A DNA stretch of 64,000 nucleotides from Pontibacter sp. FD36. Lineage in GTDB: Bacteria > Bacteroidota > Bacteroidia > Cytophagales > Hymenobacteraceae. The stretch lies in contig NZ_JADPMP010000016.1 in NCBI RefSeq assembly GCF_015686655.1, positions 1 to 64,000 on the forward strand, in the 5' to 3' direction. The translations under genes were made by a program, and so were the position numbers. Numbering within the stretch: position 1 is the stretch's first letter; every line of letters starts with the position of its first letter. The notes under the pieces were generated by a model. The model made no database searches, was not told the DNA's origin, and saw only the letters and a program-made list of their open reading frames with translations. Shown piece after piece: positions 35,150-44,029 of the stretch.

Positions 35150-35731
35150 ATGCGCATATACCTGAGAATACTGATGGTAATAGCCGCTTTGTCGCTGGGC
35201 ACACTGTTTTTCTTCCCGATGTGGAAGATTTACCTGGAGGCGCCGCAGTACCCCGAGGGGCTGGAACTGCACATCTGGATAAACAAGCTGGGCGGAAGCT
35301 CTGACCACGTGCTCCAGAACTTCAATATCCTGAACCACTACATCGGCATGGAGGCCATTCATCCGGACTCTTTTGCCGAGCTCAAGTACATGCCCTACAT
35401 CGTCATCTTCTTTATTATGACGGGCGTGCTGGCTGGGATTCTCGGGAAAAGAAAACTGGTGCTGTACTGGGTGATTCTGTTGGCCATAGCTGGTGCAGCT
35501 GGCATCGCAGACTTTTACCTCTGGCTGCATAAGTTCGGCACCAACCTCGACCCGGAAGCTCCCATCAAAGTGCCGGGCATGACCTACATCCCGCCGCTGC
35601 TGGGTCACAAGGCGCTGCTCAACTTTAATGCGCTTTCGCTGCCCGCCTGGGGGAGCCTGGGCATCTTCCTGGCTATCGTTATAGGCGGACTCGTATACCT
35701 GTTAAGCAGGCGTAAAACTTATTTCACTTAA
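35150..35731 (+). CDS. NosB-like integral membrane protein, copy 2
   Basis: A 193-residue homologue of 28426-29028 with the same helix pattern and the PMWKIYLEAPQYPEGLELHIW and NILNHYIGM motifs. Unlike copy 1 it does not overlap nosL; 16 bases separate them. Confidence 0.78.
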   Translation: MRIYLRILMVIAALSLGTLFFFPMWKIYLEAPQYPEGLELHIWINKLGGSSDHVLQNFNILNHYIGMEAIHPDSFAELKYMPYIVIFFIMTGVLAGILGKRKLVLYWVILLAIAGAAGIADFYLWLHKFGTNLDPEAPIKVPGMTYIPPLLGHKALLNFNALSLPAWGSLGIFLAIVIGGLVYLLSRRKTYFT

Positions 35732-35747
35732 ACCGAAAATCTTCGAC

Positions 35748-36215
35748 ATGCTACACAAAACCACCCTTTACACACTGAGCCTACTACTCCTGCTGATAGG
35801 AGCCGCAGGTTGCTCGGTGGAGCCGAAACCCGTGCCCTATGGTGAGGCTAACTGCGTCCATTGCCAGATGACCGTGTCTGACAGCCGGTATGGCGCTGAG
35901 CTGGTAAACGACAAGGGCAAAGCTTTTTTCTTTGATTCGGCGGAGTGCCTGGCCGCTTACGCACTGGAGCAGCCGGAACTGAGCGATGCTGCGGCTTACC
36001 TGCTGGTAACGGACTTCACCAACCCTGATAACCTGGTTGAGGTAGACAAGGCACACTTTCTGCAAAGCCGGGAGCTACCCAGCCCCATGGGCATGTACCT
36101 GACAGCGGTGGCAGACGAGGCCACAGCCAGCAGGCTGCAACAGGAGTATGGAGGCCGCCTGCTGAACTGGGAAGGGGCAAAAGAAGCCGTTAAAAACAAT
36201 GAAAAACCTGAGTAA
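35748..36215 (+). CDS. nosL: NosL copper-chaperone lipoprotein, copy 2
   Basis: A 155-residue lipoprotein (AAGC, Cys 22) with the copper motif NCVHCQMTVSD. It is the same length as copy 1 and again overlaps nosD by 17 bases. Conserved lengths and overlaps show that the duplication kept the whole translational layout. Confidence 0.93.
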   Translation: MLHKTTLYTLSLLLLLIGAAGCSVEPKPVPYGEANCVHCQMTVSDSRYGAELVNDKGKAFFFDSAECLAAYALEQPELSDAAAYLLVTDFTNPDNLVEVDKAHFLQSRELPSPMGMYLTAVADEATASRLQQEYGGRLLNWEGAKEAVKNNEKPE

Positions 36216-37527
36216 AAAGATAGTAGTTTGGACAGCATGCACTTTAGTGTTGCTGCTAACGAGCCTGCAGGCGGTTGGCGGCACACTAAAGGTATGCACC
36301 AACTGCACCTATACCTCCGTGAAACAGGCCGTAAGCCAGGCGAAGGCCGGCGACGTGGTGCTCGTGGACGGCGGCGTGTACCTGGAGTCAGGTATAGAGA
36401 TCACCCAGCCCATCCGCCTGATCGGGCAGAACAACCCGGTGATAGATAGTAACAACAGCGGTCAGATCATCACGGTGTTGTCTGACAACGTAACCATTCA
36501 GGGTTTCACGCTGCAGAACGTAGCCACCAGCTATACCCGCGACGACGCTGCCATCCGGGTCAGGCAGCAAAACAACATCCAGATCCTCGACAACACCATC
36601 CTGAAAACCTATTACGGGATATACCTGCAGTATTCGGATGGCATCGTTGTTAAGGGCAATGTGGTAAAAGGGGAGAACGTGGGCAGAACCGAGTCCTCGC
36701 TGGGCAATGCCATTCATGTGTACTATACAGACGATGTGCAGATAATAGGGAACGAGGTGCAGGGCCACCGGGACGGCATCTACCTGGAGACAGTGAAAAA
36801 CAGCACCGTGGAGCGTAACCTCAGCCACCAGAACAGCCGCTACGGCCTGCACTTTATGTTCTCGGACGGGAATGCCTATACCCATAACATCTTCCGGAAA
36901 AACGGGGCAGGTGTGGCGGTGATGTATACCACAAACGTCCGGATGGAGCACAACGTGTTTGAGGATAACTGGGGTGCAGCTTCGTATGGTCTGCTTTTGA
37001 AAGAAATAAACAACAGCGTTATTTACAACAACACATTCCGGCGCAATACCACAGGTATACACATGGAAAGTTCGAGCCGCCTTGATTTCAGAAACAACGA
37101 TTTTGAGCGCAACGGTTGGGCCATTAAACTGATGACTACCTGTATACAGGATACCTTCCGGCTCAATAACTTCACCGGAAACTCCTTTGACATCAGTACC
37201 AATGGAAATGCGCAGCACAACTACTTTGAGCACAACTACTGGGAGAAGTATAGCGGCTACGACCTGGACAAAAACGGCGTAGGCGATGTACCCTACCGGC
37301 CGGTGAGTCTGTACTCTATGCTGATCGAGCGGGTGCCGCCTTCGGTTATGCTGATGCGCAGCTTTATGGTAGACCTGCTCGATAACATGGAAAGAGTGCT
37401 GCCAAGTATCATTCCTCAAAACCTGGTGGACGAGCGCCCCTTGATGAAGAAAGTAAATCATGATAACAATAGAGAATTTGTACAAGTCCTACGGCAAACT
37501 GCAAGTGCTCCGTGGCGTGAGCGTTGA
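36199..37527 (+). CDS. nosD: NosD copper-site assembly protein, copy 2
   Basis: A 442-residue beta-helix protein with a signal peptide. The CxxC after the signal is CTNC. The C terminus is ten residues longer than in copy 1 because the stop lies further into nosF, giving a 68-base overlap instead of 38. Otherwise it is collinear with copy 1. Confidence 0.92.
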   Translation: MKNLSKKIVVWTACTLVLLLTSLQAVGGTLKVCTNCTYTSVKQAVSQAKAGDVVLVDGGVYLESGIEITQPIRLIGQNNPVIDSNNSGQIITVLSDNVTIQGFTLQNVATSYTRDDAAIRVRQQNNIQILDNTILKTYYGIYLQYSDGIVVKGNVVKGENVGRTESSLGNAIHVYYTDDVQIIGNEVQGHRDGIYLETVKNSTVERNLSHQNSRYGLHFMFSDGNAYTHNIFRKNGAGVAVMYTTNVRMEHNVFEDNWGAASYGLLLKEINNSVIYNNTFRRNTTGIHMESSSRLDFRNNDFERNGWAIKLMTTCIQDTFRLNNFTGNSFDISTNGNAQHNYFEHNYWEKYSGYDLDKNGVGDVPYRPVSLYSMLIERVPPSVMLMRSFMVDLLDNMERVLPSIIPQNLVDERPLMKKVNHDNNREFVQVLRQTASAPWRER

Positions 37528-38170
37528 GCTGGACAAGGGCAAAGTCATATCCATAATAGGGCCGAACGGCTCGGGCAAAACCACCATGAGCAAGTGCATA
37601 CTGGGCATGGTGCTGCCTGACAGCGGCGACATCAGATTCAACGGCGAAAGTGTATTGAAAAAGTATGCTTACCGTAGCCAGATCGGGTATATGCCCCAGA
37701 TCGGAAAGTACCCCGAGAACATGAAGATCCGGCAGGTGATCGAGATGATCCGCGACATCCGAAAGGACGCTGCCGTTGATGATGAACTGATTGGTTTGTA
37801 CCGGCTGGAAGAAATGTACGAAAAGCGGATGGGCGCGCTGTCAGGCGGTACGAAGCAGAAAGTGAGTGCGGCACTGGCTTTCATGTTCGAGCCGCAGGTG
37901 CTTATCCTCGATGAACCAACCGCTGGTTTGGACCCTTTTGCCGCTGAAATTCTGAAAGGCAAAATCCTGAAAGAGAAAAAGAAAGGTAAACTGATCCTGA
38001 TCACATCGCATGTGATGAGCGAGATTGAAGAAGTGGCCGATGAGGTGCTGTGCCTGGTGGATGGCAGTGTGATGTTCTATGAAACGATTTCTGACTTAAA
38101 AGCGCAAACTCAGGAAACCAGATTGAGCCGTGCCGTTGCCAAAATCATGAACGAAGGATACAAACCATGA
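37460..38170 (+). CDS. nosF: NosF ABC-type ATPase, copy 2
   Basis: A 236-residue ATPase with the same Walker A, LSGGTKQK and Walker B motifs as copy 1. The N-terminal 35 residues and the C-terminal quarter are much more diverged from copy 1 than the central block (about 35-105 in both), which is nearly identical. It overlaps nosY by four bases. Confidence 0.93.
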   Translation: MITIENLYKSYGKLQVLRGVSVELDKGKVISIIGPNGSGKTTMSKCILGMVLPDSGDIRFNGESVLKKYAYRSQIGYMPQIGKYPENMKIRQVIEMIRDIRKDAAVDDELIGLYRLEEMYEKRMGALSGGTKQKVSAALAFMFEPQVLILDEPTAGLDPFAAEILKGKILKEKKKGKLILITSHVMSEIEEVADEVLCLVDGSVMFYETISDLKAQTQETRLSRAVAKIMNEGYKP

Positions 38171-38934
38171 ACAAGATCATCAAATACGTACTCTACGACA
38201 TTGTCCGCAACAAAATCATCGTGGCCTACACTCTGTTTTTGCTGTTGCTCTCCATCGGGGTGTTCAACCTGGGAGGCAGTCCTGACAAGGGCCTGCTGAG
38301 CCTTTTGAACCTGGTGCTTCTGACCGTGCCCTTGATCAGCATCGTCTTCGGCACGACGCACTTTTACAACTCCTACGAGTTCATGGAGCTGCTGGTATCG
38401 CAGCCCATTCGACGTAGCAAGATCTTCATGAGCGAGTACCTGGGGGTGGCCCTCTCACTGTCTGCCGCTTTTATGATCGGGGTGGGTATACCGGTGCTGC
38501 TGTTCGCTCCCGGCGCCACGGGGCTGTACCTGGTGCTGACGGGCGTGTTCATCACCTTCATCTTCGTGGCCCTGGCCTTCCTGGCCTCAGTCATCACCCG
38601 CGACAAGGCTAAAGGGATAGGTATAGCGCTCTTGCTCTGGTTCTACTTCGCCCTGATTTACGACGGCATCGTGCTCTTCATCCTCTACTCTTTTGGCGAC
38701 TACCCGCTGGAGTACGCCACACTCGCTTTGACCGCACTTAATCCCGTGGATCTGGGGCGGGTGATGGTGTTGCTCAACCTGGACGTGTCGGCCATGATGG
38801 GCTACACCGGCGCCTTGTACAAGAGCATCTTCGGCAGCCTGTGGGGCATAGGCCTGGCTTTTGCGGTGATGGTGCTCTGGGTGCTGGTGCCAGTGCTGGT
38901 TTCCAGGAGGGTATTTAAGCGGAGGGATATGTAA
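38167..38934 (+). CDS. nosY: NosY ABC permease, copy 2
   Basis: A 255-residue six-helix permease. Seven substitutions against copy 1 by my count (positions near 32, 187, 198 and four in the last 14 residues). Such closeness beside more diverged neighbours suggests gene conversion or very strong constraint. No clear hairpin terminator follows in 38935-39066. Confidence 0.93.
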   Translation: MNKIIKYVLYDIVRNKIIVAYTLFLLLLSIGVFNLGGSPDKGLLSLLNLVLLTVPLISIVFGTTHFYNSYEFMELLVSQPIRRSKIFMSEYLGVALSLSAAFMIGVGIPVLLFAPGATGLYLVLTGVFITFIFVALAFLASVITRDKAKGIGIALLLWFYFALIYDGIVLFILYSFGDYPLEYATLALTALNPVDLGRVMVLLNLDVSAMMGYTGALYKSIFGSLWGIGLAFAVMVLWVLVPVLVSRRVFKRRDM

Positions 38935-39066
38935 GTCAGGTTGCTATACTTGACGTAATTATACTAAGGCAACAAGACCCGGTATAGCTGGCAAAAGCTT
39001 GAGCACTCCCACCTTACGCAAAGTCGCTACCTTGCCAGCAAACAAGCTGCAAAAGCAAACCAGATT

Positions 39067-39288
39067 TTACTGATTATTCCGTCTTGGAGTCGTCACCGTA
39101 TCGACTTCAAATGCGGCTGTGTCGTCCTGCATTTCCAGTTGTGGGTTGATCTCTTCGCCAGAACCAATCTCTACACTTTCATCCATGCTTTCAGTACCGC
39201 GTGTATCAGTAGCGGTATCATGCGTGGTATTGTCGGAGGTGCAGGAGAAGAAGAAAATGCCGATAAAAATTATAAATGCCTTTTTCAT
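39067..39288 (-). CDS. Small lipoprotein
   Basis: The start MKKAFIIFIGIFFFSC (39288) gives a proper lipoprotein signal with FFSC; four more codons are possible upstream. The mature part of about 57 residues is rich in Thr, Asp and Glu and probably disordered. The function is unknown. Confidence 0.6.
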   Translation of the reverse strand: MKKAFIIFIGIFFFSCTSDNTTHDTATDTRGTESMDESVEIGSGEEINPQLEMQDDTAAFEVDTVTTPRRNNQ

Positions 39289-39390
39289 AATCGTGTTCAT
39301 TAGTAACAGACTTTACAACGGATATCAGACGGCTTCGTTTCAAGGTATGGTGTTGGGAATCAGGTAATACTATTCTGAAGTGCACATAAA

Positions 39391-39436
39391 AAAACCGCCC
39401 TGTCCGTTGGTTTTGGCCTAACGAACAGGGCGGTTT
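39391..39436. terminator. Hairpin terminator of the queD transcript
   Basis: AAACCGCCCTGT-C-CGTT pairs with AACG-A-ACAGGGCGGTTT, with A and T runs outside. On the minus strand it lies 20 bases beyond the queD stop. Confidence 0.85.
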
Positions 39437-39455
39437 AGCTGGAGGTAAGATTTAC

Positions 39456-39905
39456 TTACAGGTTATCCGAAGCATACCATTCTGCAAAGGACTTTTCGGT
39501 TTCCCAAAGCTTGAGGCTATGCAGCTCCACATAAGCCGGGAGTAAGTGGCGGATGCGCTGCTTAAAGTCGATCAGCATATTCTCGCATGTCGGCTGGAAA
39601 GGCGTGAGCACCAGCTTGTGGTTAAAATGCCGCAGCGCCAGAATCAGTTCCTGTGGGGCGTCCTGCCGCAGCAAGAGCGCATGGTCGATCGGCTCAATGA
39701 TCGTTTCCTGCATTAGCTTCTTCAGCTCTTTAAAGTCCATGACCATGCCGTCATTCGGGTGCGTCTCACTCACAATAGGTGTACCGATAATCGTTACTTC
39801 CAGTTTGTAAGAATGCCCGTGAATGTTGCGGCAGCCGCCCTTGTAGTTCTGCAGTGCATGGGCCGCTTCAAACGTAAACAGGCGGGTTAATCGTATTCTG
39901 CTCAT
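39456..39905 (-). CDS. queD: 6-pyruvoyl-tetrahydropterin synthase / 6-carboxytetrahydropterin synthase (QueD family)
   Basis: A 149-residue T-fold enzyme. Zinc ligands are the His of FEAAHAL and the two His of NIHGHSY; the Cys in GGCRN is the catalytic position. MDFKELKKLM and the Glu in ETEKSFAEW also fit the family. In queuosine synthesis QueD converts dihydroneopterin triphosphate to carboxytetrahydropterin. It sits 6 bases behind the large unknown gene upstream, so the two are probably co-transcribed. Confidence 0.88.
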   Translation of the reverse strand: MSRIRLTRLFTFEAAHALQNYKGGCRNIHGHSYKLEVTIIGTPIVSETHPNDGMVMDFKELKKLMQETIIEPIDHALLLRQDAPQELILALRHFNHKLVLTPFQPTCENMLIDFKQRIRHLLPAYVELHSLKLWETEKSFAEWYASDNL

Positions 39906-39911
39906 ACCTGT

Positions 39912-41717
39912 CTATACCTTCTGATTGGCCAATTGTAACTGGTCTTCAGCATCAAGTAATTCATCCAGCATCAGCACGCGCTTCTCCAGCTGGTCCTTGA
40001 ACAGAACAGGCAGCTGCTCTTTATAATAGCTTATACCTTGCTGCAGGTTCTGCCAGAAGTTCTGCAGGTATTTCTCCTGCTTGTCGGTCATGCTCTCCTG
40101 CAACTCTGCCTTCTTGTTCTTCCAGTAGTCCACATACATCCGCAGCTCGTTGACGAACACGTGCGGACGGTAGGTATTGTTGAGCACGTTCATGCGGCCG
40201 TAAATATGGTCCACCATTTCCTGCAACTTGAAGATGTTGGAGAAGTAGGCCAGGTTCGGTCCCGGGCAAATGGCCACCGGTCTGGACGCAACGGCTTTGC
40301 GTGCTATACCTAGTTTTACGAGAGCTGTGTTGGCCAGTCCTTCACAGAGGCACTCTTTCTCCAGTACTTTGGCTTCCTGCGCTTTGTATTCCGCTTCTGG
40401 CAAACCTAATCTCTGCAGCTGCACGAGTTTGTTGCGCTGGTACTTGCGGGAGGCGGTGCAGATAGGTTCTTTGGTAAAGTCTGAGTTTGAGACAAGGTGC
40501 TTCTTCTCGCACGGACTGCCCGGCTTGCCTTTTTCAATACGAGCCAAGGTGAGCGCTTCTGAGCTGGTGCCTCGCAGAGAGTTGAAGGGTACGCCAAGCG
40601 GGGAGATCGGGCTCAGGTATAGGTCTTCTTTTTTGGCACGGGCCAGCTTCTCCATTGTTTCAACATCTACCGTAGTGGCTTCGGGTACAAGCAAAAACGG
40701 CGTACCCCAACCGGCGGCATCCATGCCGTAGTGCTCCAGCAGGAAGCTGTGCTCTTCGGCTGTGCCAATACCGCCCTGCATCGTAATGTGCATGGTTGGC
40801 GCAGTGGCTGGCACGGTATAGCCTTTGGCCGTGAGGGCATTGCTGAATAAGGTATAGAGCTCTTCCTTCATCGCCCGTCGGTTCTGCTTGAACTCCTCCA
40901 GGATCGGGCCGATCAGGTAACCGTCTGTGGCAAAAGCGTGCCCGCCGCAGTTCAGTCCCGACTCGATGCGGAACTCCGATACCCAGATACCTTTCTTGGC
41001 CAGAATCTTACCCTGCACAAATGCCGAGCGGTAATCACTCACCTTGATAACCACCTGCTTTTGCAAATAGCCGTTTTCGTCAGGGAAGAAGCATGGGAAC
41101 TGCTCCAGGTAACTGTAGAGGCGCATGTTCATACCTGCCGAGAAGATCACCGAAGCATGCACGGTACTCTTTGCAAAACCACGCAGTGCGGCCAGTGCGT
41201 CGGAGTACTCCGATGGCAGCGGGTTGCCGTCTTTGTCGTAATTGGTTTTGTCGAGCTTGGTCATGATGTTCACATCTATACTTCCAGGTACAACAGCCTG
41301 GCGCAGTTCATCCTGCATGATCTTTTTCAGCTCCGGATTGTTGGTCTGCACCATCTTCTGATAAAGAACCTTGAGCGGCGTCTGGTCAGGCAGCAGCAAG
41401 AAGTACTTGCTCAGGCGCGACTCCGCATCAAATGACTCCTGTTTCAGGCTTTCCACTTGCTGCTTCACAATACGGTCGGCCAGGTTGAGGTACTCTGTGA
41501 TGCGACGGGCGCGGTAATCCTCTTCTTTAGGGGTGATGGGCGTGAAGCGTTCCTGGTATACCTGACTGTAATGCTGGCGCATTTGTTCGATCAGGGTATC
41601 GTCGCTCAGCGAGATAACCGATGAAATGCCGTACTGCGCCACTTTCATGGGCGAGTCGATGGAAAAGGCCAGTCCCATAACCGGGATGTGGAAGGTGTGC
41701 GGTGTGTTTTTGATCAT
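39912..41717 (-). CDS. Large cytoplasmic protein of unknown function, TIM-barrel/flavin-oxidoreductase-like hints
   Basis: A 601-residue protein without signal or membrane helices. The segment TMHITMQGGIGTAEEHSFLLEHYGMDAAGWGTPFLL resembles the glycine-rich phosphate-binding region of nitronate-monooxygenase/PfaD-type flavin barrels. The second half carries grouped Cys (SPCEKKH, PICTAS, ECLCEG, AICPGP) that could bind an Fe-S cluster or zinc. I cannot assign a reaction. Tight linkage to queD (6-base gap) and nearness to proline dehydrogenase are the only context. Confidence 0.6.
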   Translation of the reverse strand: MIKNTPHTFHIPVMGLAFSIDSPMKVAQYGISSVISLSDDTLIEQMRQHYSQVYQERFTPITPKEEDYRARRITEYLNLADRIVKQQVESLKQESFDAESRLSKYFLLLPDQTPLKVLYQKMVQTNNPELKKIMQDELRQAVVPGSIDVNIMTKLDKTNYDKDGNPLPSEYSDALAALRGFAKSTVHASVIFSAGMNMRLYSYLEQFPCFFPDENGYLQKQVVIKVSDYRSAFVQGKILAKKGIWVSEFRIESGLNCGGHAFATDGYLIGPILEEFKQNRRAMKEELYTLFSNALTAKGYTVPATAPTMHITMQGGIGTAEEHSFLLEHYGMDAAGWGTPFLLVPEATTVDVETMEKLARAKKEDLYLSPISPLGVPFNSLRGTSSEALTLARIEKGKPGSPCEKKHLVSNSDFTKEPICTASRKYQRNKLVQLQRLGLPEAEYKAQEAKVLEKECLCEGLANTALVKLGIARKAVASRPVAICPGPNLAYFSNIFKLQEMVDHIYGRMNVLNNTYRPHVFVNELRMYVDYWKNKKAELQESMTDKQEKYLQNFWQNLQQGISYYKEQLPVLFKDQLEKRVLMLDELLDAEDQLQLANQKV

Positions 41718-41812
41718 GAATGAAAATGGTTTTTACCTCCCACCAGCCCCCAAAATATGAGGGGGAGGTGAGGGGGCTTTATTTATTTTTCGTTTTTCTG
41801 TTCATTGTTCTT

Positions 41813-41933
41813 TCCTCGCTCGCCTCTGGCGAGTGTGAGCTATCTAGTGGCGTCCCGCCTCCTGTGCCGACAGGCACAAACCAGCGGCCAGAGTCCGCCA
41901 GATAGCTTACACTCGCGGGACGCGAGCGAGGGC
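41813..41933. repeat. Palindromic dispersed repeat, copy A
   Basis: About 121 bp whose ends (CTCGCTCGCCTCTGGCGAGTGTGAGCTAT and its near inverse) pair into a long imperfect hairpin, with an asymmetric core containing CCTGTGCCGACAGGC. Related copies are at 52293-52414 (core inverted) and 53852-53975. No ORF; small frames across it are translated repeat. Confidence 0.8.
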
Positions 41934-41951
41934 ATTTAGTTGATTGGGGTG

Positions 41952-43145
41952 CTACAACCCCCGACGCTTCATCTCCGCCTCGAGCAAACTCAATTCTCTG
42001 CCCATCTGCCCGGCAATTGAAGTGTTCTCTTCTGCTCGCCGAATCATATAAGGCAGCGTAGTGGCCACATCGCCGTAAGGCAGGTATTTGGAAGCGTTAA
42101 AGCCGGCGCTGGCCAGGTTGTAGGTCAGGTTGTCGCTCATGCCGTAGAGCTGCGAGAAGTAAATACACTTGCGGTGGTCAGCTATACCCCGGCGGTTGAT
42201 CTGGTTGACAAGGTAGCGGGTGCTGGCTTCGTTGTGCGTCGCGGCACAAAGTTCTACTCTATGTAGATTTTGCAGACAGATGTCGATGGCTTTGTCAAAG
42301 CTGTGATCGGTATCGGCTTTGATGCTGAATACCGGGCTCGGATACCCATACTCTGCGGCTCGTTCCTGCTCTTTCTCGATGTAGGCGCCCCGCACGATTT
42401 TTATACCTAACACCACATCATAGCCTTCGCTTCTTTTGAGCAGATCGGTGAGGTAAGCGATGCGGTCCGTGCGGTACATCTGCAGGGTGTTGAACACCAC
42501 GGCACGGTGCTCGTTATAGCGCAGCATCATCTTTTCGGCCAGCTCGTCCATGGCTTGCTGCAGCCAGCTTTCTTCTGCGTCGATGTATACCGTAATGTTG
42601 GCTTCGAAGGCGGCTTTGCAGATCAGGTCGAGCCTGTTTTCTGTGCGCTGAAAGGCCGCTGTTTCTTCGGGTGTAAGTGACTCCCCTTCCTGCAGTTTCT
42701 GGAAAATTTCACGAGAGCCTATACCTGTCAGTTTCACACTGATATAAGGAATCTCTCCAGTGACTTTTGCCAGCCGAATGTTGCGCATGATCTCGTCGAG
42801 TACGTAGTCAAAACCGGCTTCGTCTTCCTTCGCTTCAGCAGCATAATCGAGCACAGTGTATACCTTGACATTGGCCATGCGACGGATGGCCCGCTGTGCC
42901 TGCTGCGCTGTTTCTCCCCCGCAAAAGTGGCGGTAGATCGTATTCTTTACCAAGCCTTTGATCGGCAGCCCAAGCTTAAGCGCCCAGACTGTGGCGATGC
43001 CGCCCAGTTTGACTAGCGTGGGCTTACCCATCATCCTGAATAGGAAGTGGGCAAGTTTAAGTTCTTCATCCGTTTTATTGCTAAAAGCGATTTTAAGATC
43101 TTCCGGATCGAATAATGTAGTTGGTTGTATGGTAGTGACGCCCAT
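41952..43145 (-). CDS. Proline dehydrogenase
   Basis: The start MGVTTIQPTTLF (43145) fits the family; a longer frame to 43232 is not needed. The 397-residue flavoenzyme oxidises proline to pyrroline-5-carboxylate and passes electrons to quinone. The barrel motifs are present: KLTGIGSRE, IYIDAEESW, GIKIVRGAYIEKE and the substrate-binding YASPVF-like YPSPVFSIKADTD. It is a monofunctional enzyme with no aldehyde dehydrogenase domain. Its promoter region holds TGAC-N4-GTCA dyads shared with the divergent thioredoxin-like gene. Confidence 0.92.
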   Translation of the reverse strand: MGVTTIQPTTLFDPEDLKIAFSNKTDEELKLAHFLFRMMGKPTLVKLGGIATVWALKLGLPIKGLVKNTIYRHFCGGETAQQAQRAIRRMANVKVYTVLDYAAEAKEDEAGFDYVLDEIMRNIRLAKVTGEIPYISVKLTGIGSREIFQKLQEGESLTPEETAAFQRTENRLDLICKAAFEANITVYIDAEESWLQQAMDELAEKMMLRYNEHRAVVFNTLQMYRTDRIAYLTDLLKRSEGYDVVLGIKIVRGAYIEKEQERAAEYGYPSPVFSIKADTDHSFDKAIDICLQNLHRVELCAATHNEASTRYLVNQINRRGIADHRKCIYFSQLYGMSDNLTYNLASAGFNASKYLPYGDVATTLPYMIRRAEENTSIAGQMGRELSLLEAEMKRRGL

Positions 43146-43225
43146 GTGTGTAATTTGATAGGATAGATGCCGTCTTAACAGGATAGATGGCATGACAAGG
43201 TAGGCTAATTTCAAGCCCTCAGAAA

Positions 43226-43259
43226 TGAGCATCGTTAGTCAAAATAATGACATAGGTCA
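43226..43259 (-). promoter_or_regulatory. Proline dehydrogenase promoter dyads
   Basis: The near-perfect palindrome TGACATAGGTCA (43248-43259) and a weak second site TGAGCATCGTTA (43226-43237) are exactly 22 bp apart, the same spacing as in the nos and cupin promoters. A possible -7 box TACCTTGT (minus, 43202-43195) lies 29.5 bp from the weak site. The weak site and -7 box are tentative. Confidence 0.45.
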
Positions 43260-43316
43260 TTTTCTATGTATTTATTTTTACATCCGGTTAGAGGTTTGTT
43301 AATTATTGTATGTGAG

Positions 43317-43359
43317 TGACTTAAGTCATTTTATAAGCAGGTATAGATGGGTAGACTTG
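43317..43359 (+). promoter_or_regulatory. Promoter of the thioredoxin-like/lipoprotein/membrane trio
   Basis: The perfect palindrome TGACTTAAGTCA (43317-43328) is centred 29.5 bp before TAGACTTG (43352-43359), a one-mismatch TAnnTTTG box. The distance equals that in the nos and cupin promoters, so the same activator position is implied. Confidence 0.6.
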
Positions 43360-43384
43360 CAGTATAATTTAACCTAAACGTCTC

Positions 43385-44029
43385 ATGAATACCCCCGATA
43401 TATTGACCCCCGAACTCATCAACCCGCTGACCTACCAGAGCTTCAGACAACTGGTTGATGAACTTGTAGCCAACAACCAAACTTCAGGTCCGGAGCAAAC
43501 CGAAGAGCGCATTGGCTATACCAGGCTGAACCAGCAGCGCATGAAGCGCGTCGAGAAGCAATTTGCCATCAACCCTGACTTGCTTGCAGCCCTGCAGCAA
43601 CCGCGCCCTGAGTGGCATTGGGTAGTGCTGGTGGAGTCGTGGTGCGGCGACGGAGCGCAGCAACTGCCTGCTCTTGCCGCTATTGCTGACGCCGTGCCGA
43701 CCATCGAACTGACTATTATTCTGCGCGACGAAAACCCGGCCTGGATGGACACCTGCCTTACCAACGGAAGCCGCGCTATACCTAAGTTGATTTGCCTGAA
43801 CGCCGAAACGAACGAGCGCCTGTTCACCTGGGGGCCGCGACCGCTGGCGATACTCGAACAAGTGCTGCACTTTAAAGAGGAGAACCCAAATGCGACGAAA
43901 GAGGAGATAGGTACACTGGTGCATACGCAGTATGCGAAAGACCGCAGCCAATCGCTGCAGCAAGATTTGCTGCGCCTGGCACAACAGGCTATACCTGTGC
44001 AGGAAAAAGAGGAGGGAGTGGTATCATGA
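43385..44029 (+). CDS. Thioredoxin-fold protein with a single active-site Cys
   Basis: A 214-residue cytoplasmic protein. The core VVLVESWCGDGAQQLPAL places one Cys in the thioredoxin active-site position (WCGDG instead of WCxxC), and SRAIPKLICLNAE supplies the cis-Pro loop. It belongs to the thioredoxin-like family common in Bacteroidota and cannot form the normal dithiol. The stop overlaps the next start (ATGA), and a Crp/Fnr-like site lies upstream. Confidence 0.82.
   Translation: MNTPDILTPELINPLTYQSFRQLVDELVANNQTSGPEQTEERIGYTRLNQQRMKRVEKQFAINPDLLAALQQPRPEWHWVVLVESWCGDGAQQLPALAAIADAVPTIELTIILRDENPAWMDTCLTNGSRAIPKLICLNAETNERLFTWGPRPLAILEQVLHFKEENPNATKEEIGTLVHTQYAKDRSQSLQQDLLRLAQQAIPVQEKEEGVVS

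Larger units (their letters stand above)
25804..38934 (+). repeat. Tandem duplication of a seven-gene nos operon
   Basis: Unit 1 (25804-32215) and unit 2 (32467-38934) have the same seven genes in the same order, strand and overlaps: cytochrome c, nosZ, nosB-like, nosL, nosD, nosF, nosY. A strong terminator and about 150 bases separate them. Divergence varies by gene, lowest in nosY. No transposase or flanking direct repeat is visible at the edges. Confidence 0.9.

Noticed and set aside
41720-41905. 61-codon ORF (and similar ones at 52098-52436 and 53792-53977)
   Set aside because: These frames run through the palindromic repeats; their similarity to each other is translated repeat, not a protein family.
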